Below are positions 6,380 to 9,185 of a DNA stretch of 9,185 nucleotides, in pieces. Position numbers and translations under genes: made by a program. Position 1 is the stretch's first letter. Each line of letters starts with the position of its first letter. The notes under the pieces are model-generated. The model ran no database searches. It saw only the letters and a program-made list of their open reading frames with translations, and was not told the origin of the DNA. Source of the stretch: a bacterium (GTDB lineage: Bacteria > Planctomycetota > Planctomycetia > Pirellulales > Pirellulaceae); assembly GCA_030432015.1 (NCBI GenBank), contig JAUIHJ010000305.1, positions 1 through 9,185 of the forward strand, in the 5' to 3' direction.

Positions 6380-7800
6380 CAAACGAAACGCCGCCCAATA
6401 TTCTCTGGATCTGCACCGACCAGCAGCGCTATGATACGATCCATGCCCTGGGCAATCCGCTGATTCGCACCCCGCACGTCGATGGTTTGGTTGCCACCGG
6501 AGTCGCCTTCACCCATGCGTATTGCCAGAGCCCGGTTTGCACGCCTAGCCGTGCATCCTTCTTGACCGGCCGCTATCCCCGCACAACACGCTGTCGGCAG
6601 AATGGACAGAAGATCCCCGCGGATGAAGTTACCATCAGCCGAATGTTCGCGGATGCCGGCTACCACTGCGGCCTGGCCGGCAAGCTCCATCTCTCTTCAT
6701 GTTCCGATGGCAAAGTCGAATCCCGTATCGAAGACGGATACCACGACTTCCACTGGTCCCATCATCCGCAGCCAGATTGGCCGGAGAATGCCTACACCCA
6801 GTGGTTAACCAGCCACGGGCAGACGTGGGACCGCCTTTATCAGGGGCCGTCCACAGACTACATCAAGGAAGGCGTGCCGGCCGAGTTCCACCAGACAACC
6901 TGGTGCGCCGAAATGACTTGCGACTTCATCGCGGAGAATCAAACTCGACCTTGGTTCTTTAGCTTCAACTGTTTTGATCCCCATCATCCGTTTGATCCAC
7001 CGCCGGAATATCTGGCCAGGTACAACCCGGACGAGATGCCGCTGCCCAAGTCGCGACCGGGAGAATTAGACGCGAAAACCACATTCCAGCAGTTGGACGC
7101 CGAGTGGGCTCATAATGCACCGGGCGAGTTTCATACCGGGGCCATGACCGACGATGATCGCCGCCAGGTGACGGCCGCCTACTACGCGATGTGTGAATTA
7201 ATTGACGATCAGTTGGGACGCATTCTGGCAACGCTGGACGCGACCGGCCAGCGGGAAAATACGATCGTGATTTTCATGTCCGACCACGGCGAAATGCTCG
7301 GCGACCATGGCATCTATTTCAAAGGCCCCCACTTCTACGAAGCGACCGTGCGCGTGCCGTTGGTGCTGTCCTGGCCCGGCCGTTTTCAGCCCGGATTACG
7401 TGTCGGCGGGTTGACCGAATTGATTGATCTGGTGCCGACCGTGTTGGAGTCGTGCGGTTTGGAGATTCCCAGCCGCGTCCAAGGACGCTCGCTGTTGCCG
7501 CACTTGACCGGACAGGCCGATCCCGATCAGCATCGAGAGCATGTGTTCAGCGAATACTACAACAGTTGGACGCACAAGACCGCGTACGGAACGATGCTGC
7601 GTACGGCGACGCACAAAATCACGGTCTACCACGGCACCGAGCAGGGCGAACTGTACGACTTGGAAGCGGACCCCGGCGAATTCGTTAATCTCTGGCAGTC
7701 GCCGGCGCACCGAACGTTGAAGGCTCGGATGATGCGGTTGTGTTTTGATGCCAGCGTGTTCGGAATGGATCCGGATCCGCCAAGGTTGGGACCGTTCTAG
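6376..7800 (+). CDS. Sulfatase without signal peptide (formylglycine type)
   Basis: A second sulfatase of 474 residues, the last gene of the run. It starts at GTG 6376, overlapping the previous stop as GTGA, with AAGG at 6364-6367 and an 8-nt spacer. The protein opens at once with the first sulfatase strand (PPNILWICTDQQRYD, D15 in the metal site). There is no leader and no room for one, so it is predicted cytoplasmic. The maturation motif is C55-T-P-S-R59. Also present are GKLHL (K103, H105), DPHHPFDPP (H203, H204), D303-H304 in MSDHGEMLGDHG, and K316 in YFKGPHFYE. The pattern DQQR with CTPSR, GKLH and SDHG recalls the choline-sulfatase / heparan N-sulfatase side of the family rather than the arylsulfatase A side of the first gene. 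That comparison is from memory. Substrate is unknown; a role on imported sulfated sugars is an inference from location and context. Confidence 0.92.
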   Translation: MTNETPPNILWICTDQQRYDTIHALGNPLIRTPHVDGLVATGVAFTHAYCQSPVCTPSRASFLTGRYPRTTRCRQNGQKIPADEVTISRMFADAGYHCGLAGKLHLSSCSDGKVESRIEDGYHDFHWSHHPQPDWPENAYTQWLTSHGQTWDRLYQGPSTDYIKEGVPAEFHQTTWCAEMTCDFIAENQTRPWFFSFNCFDPHHPFDPPPEYLARYNPDEMPLPKSRPGELDAKTTFQQLDAEWAHNAPGEFHTGAMTDDDRRQVTAAYYAMCELIDDQLGRILATLDATGQRENTIVIFMSDHGEMLGDHGIYFKGPHFYEATVRVPLVLSWPGRFQPGLRVGGLTELIDLVPTVLESCGLEIPSRVQGRSLLPHLTGQADPDQHREHVFSEYYNSWTHKTAYGTMLRTATHKITVYHGTEQGELYDLEADPGEFVNLWQSPAHRTLKARMMRLCFDASVFGMDPDPPRLGPF

Positions 7801-7918
7801 GGTGGACTTCTCCTGACCGGTTGGGCGTCGCTACCGTCGCCAGAATGTGAATGTCCCACGCTGCGGCGAGCGGCGCTGCGGCGGAACGTCTTTACGAAGT
7901 GACAATGAATCGTTCGAT

Positions 7919-7944
7919 CAAAGAATCTGCCTTCCCAACGGCAG
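7919..7944 (-). terminator. Weak candidate terminator for the minus-strand sulfatase
   Basis: Read on the minus strand, CTGCC and GGCAG (7944-7940 and 7931-7927) form a 5-bp stem with an 8-nt loop, followed by ATTCTTTG. It lies 11 nt past the minus-strand stop codon. The stem is short and the T-tract is interrupted, so this is low confidence. No better hairpin with a T-run was found in the 7801-7955 spacer for either of the two converging genes. Confidence 0.22.
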
Positions 7945-7955
7945 CCGGCGTCCGG

Positions 7956-9185
7956 CTATTGCTTGCGTAACGGGCGGTAGTCCGGGTGACCTTCGGGAGC
8001 CACCAGGCGTCGGGCCTTCGAACGTCCACCTTTCCAGATGTCGTATTGCGGATCGGCGAACTCGGTAAAGAATTGGTCAAGCTGCACCGCCAGCGAACGC
8101 TGGATTTCCTCCTGACCCGGTTGGCCGAACAGGTTGAACCGCTCGTGTGGATCCGCGACCATGTCGTACAACTCGGTCGGACCATCGGGTTCACGTCGTG
8201 CCACGTATTTCCAGTTTTCGGTTCGCAATGCGCGGCAGCCTTCCATTTCATAGACCATCCTGGTTTCCCATTCGAGCGGCGCGCCACGTAATGCGGCAGC
8301 GTAGCTCCGGCCCGACGGCTTAGGCTCCTGGGGCAGGCGGTGTTCGAGCCCCAAATGCTCGAGCAAGCTGGGGAGGAAATCGGTGTTGCTGACCATGATG
8401 TCCGTCGAGCCTGGCTGAATCCCATCAGGGTGATGAAAGATCAGCGGAACCTGCATCATCAGGTCATGTGCTGCGATGGGCCGCGTATGGTCGCCCATCC
8501 CGAAGAAGCCGTTCTGACCGCCCATCCAACCCTGGTCGCCGGCAAACACCACAACCGTGTTCTCCGCCAAGCCATTCGCTCGGAGCGCCGCCATCACGGT
8601 GCCAACTCCATCATCGACGGCGCTGACTTCCGCGGCCACCCGCCGAATGCTGGTCAGATTGTTGTGGTAGGCCTTGTTGTTGTACTGCCACGGATGGACG
8701 GTGTCCCGCGGAAATGATGGCAAGAGCTTGTCGGCGTAATAATCCGCATGGCGATTCTTGGCATCTCGCAACAACAACGGGCCGAGACAATAGGGGCCGT
8801 TATAGGCCAGGTACAGGAAGAAGGGTTTTTCGTTGTCTTTGTTTTGATTGATAAACTCAACCGCATGCTCGGTCCACAGGTCCGTCATATACTTGGGTGT
8901 CTTCTTGACCTCGCCATTCTCGATAATGGGGTCGTCATAAAAACTGCTGGTACTGCCGCGGACCATGGTGATCCACTTCGAGAAGCCGTCCTGTGGCGTG
9001 AGGTTCGCGCCGAGATGCCATTTCCCGCTGAGCCCGCAAACGTAACCTTCGGAATGTAAAATCTCAGGCAGCGTGTCAAATTCTTGCAGCGTGTAGTACG
9101 CTTCCGGCCCCATCATGTACTTGTTGTCGAGAAACGAATGGACGCCGTGCTGCGACGGAAGCAGGCCGGTCAGATAGGTCGCACG
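7956..9185 (-). CDS. Divergent sulfatase, 5' partial, convergent to the operon
   Basis: The C-terminal 409 residues of a third sulfatase on the opposite strand. The ATG at 9116 is internal: the frame runs on to the window edge as RATYLTGLLPSQHG, the segment that normally follows CxPS. The leading Arg is therefore almost surely the last residue of a CxPSR motif whose Cys is just outside the window. GKWHLG is present (9012-9026 holds GKWHL). Other expected positions differ. The usual PH after the FLYLAY strand is GPY (near 8779-8808). The SDNG/SDHG motif is GDQGW (8526-8540). The K-containing loop before VPLIF reads GMGDHTRP (8478-8501). The C-terminal region has the usual LYDMVADPHERFNL. Roughly 80-100 N-terminal residues, including any signal peptide, are missing. 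It converges on the operon with a 155-nt spacer. Family membership is firm; activity and substrate are uncertain. Confidence 0.87.
   Translation of the reverse strand, partial: RATYLTGLLPSQHGVHSFLDNKYMMGPEAYYTLQEFDTLPEILHSEGYVCGLSGKWHLGANLTPQDGFSKWITMVRGSTSSFYDDPIIENGEVKKTPKYMTDLWTEHAVEFINQNKDNEKPFFLYLAYNGPYCLGPLLLRDAKNRHADYYADKLLPSFPRDTVHPWQYNNKAYHNNLTSIRRVAAEVSAVDDGVGTVMAALRANGLAENTVVVFAGDQGWMGGQNGFFGMGDHTRPIAAHDLMMQVPLIFHHPDGIQPGSTDIMVSNTDFLPSLLEHLGLEHRLPQEPKPSGRSYAAALRGAPLEWETRMVYEMEGCRALRTENWKYVARREPDGPTELYDMVADPHERFNLFGQPGQEEIQRSLAVQLDQFFTEFADPQYDIWKGGRSKARRLVAPEGHPDYRPLRKQ

Noticed and set aside
7859..7883. CGCTGCGGCG direct repeat in the convergent spacer
   Set aside because: It is a short GC-rich repeat, likely simple-sequence bias, with no hairpin plus T-tract to make it a terminator.

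Overview
The window looks like chromosomal DNA from a Planctomycetota bacterium, most likely of the Pirellula/Rhodopirellula type. This is inferred from gene content: three sulfatases, an FG-GAP/VCBS calcium-propeller protein and a sialidase-like propeller in under 9.2 kb, at moderately high GC. No taxonomic marker gene is present, so the assignment is an inference.

Layout. (1) Positions 3-815 (+) hold the C-terminal part of a membrane-bound fatty acid hydroxylase / sterol desaturase family enzyme, cut by the window start. (2) Positions 816-1291 are non-coding. They hold a 12-bp stem-forming inverted repeat, a perfect 12-bp palindrome of LacI-operator type, an imperfect 13-nt inverted repeat and an adjoining sigma70-like promoter candidate. 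(3) Positions 1292-7800 (+) hold four co-directional genes that look like one operon: an exported sulfatase, an exported sialidase-like beta-propeller, an exported nine-motif FG-GAP/VCBS protein and a second sulfatase with no signal peptide. The first gap is 61 nt. The next two junctions are 4-nt stop/start overlaps (TTGA and GTGA), which suggests translational coupling. (4) Positions 7801-7955 are a short convergent spacer. (5) Positions 7956-9185 (-) hold the C-terminal part of a third sulfatase with an unusual active site. Its N-terminus, with the catalytic Cys, lies just beyond the window.

How the genes may work together. The exported sulfatase and the two propeller proteins would act outside the cytoplasm on a sulfated glycan. 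The leaderless sulfatase could desulfate imported products inside the cell. The LacI-type palindrome upstream would suit control by a sugar-responsive repressor, although no regulator, transporter, polysaccharide lyase or sulfatase-maturation enzyme is visible here. The substrate cannot be read from the sequence.

No tRNA, rRNA, CRISPR array, insertion sequence, attachment site or replication origin was seen.
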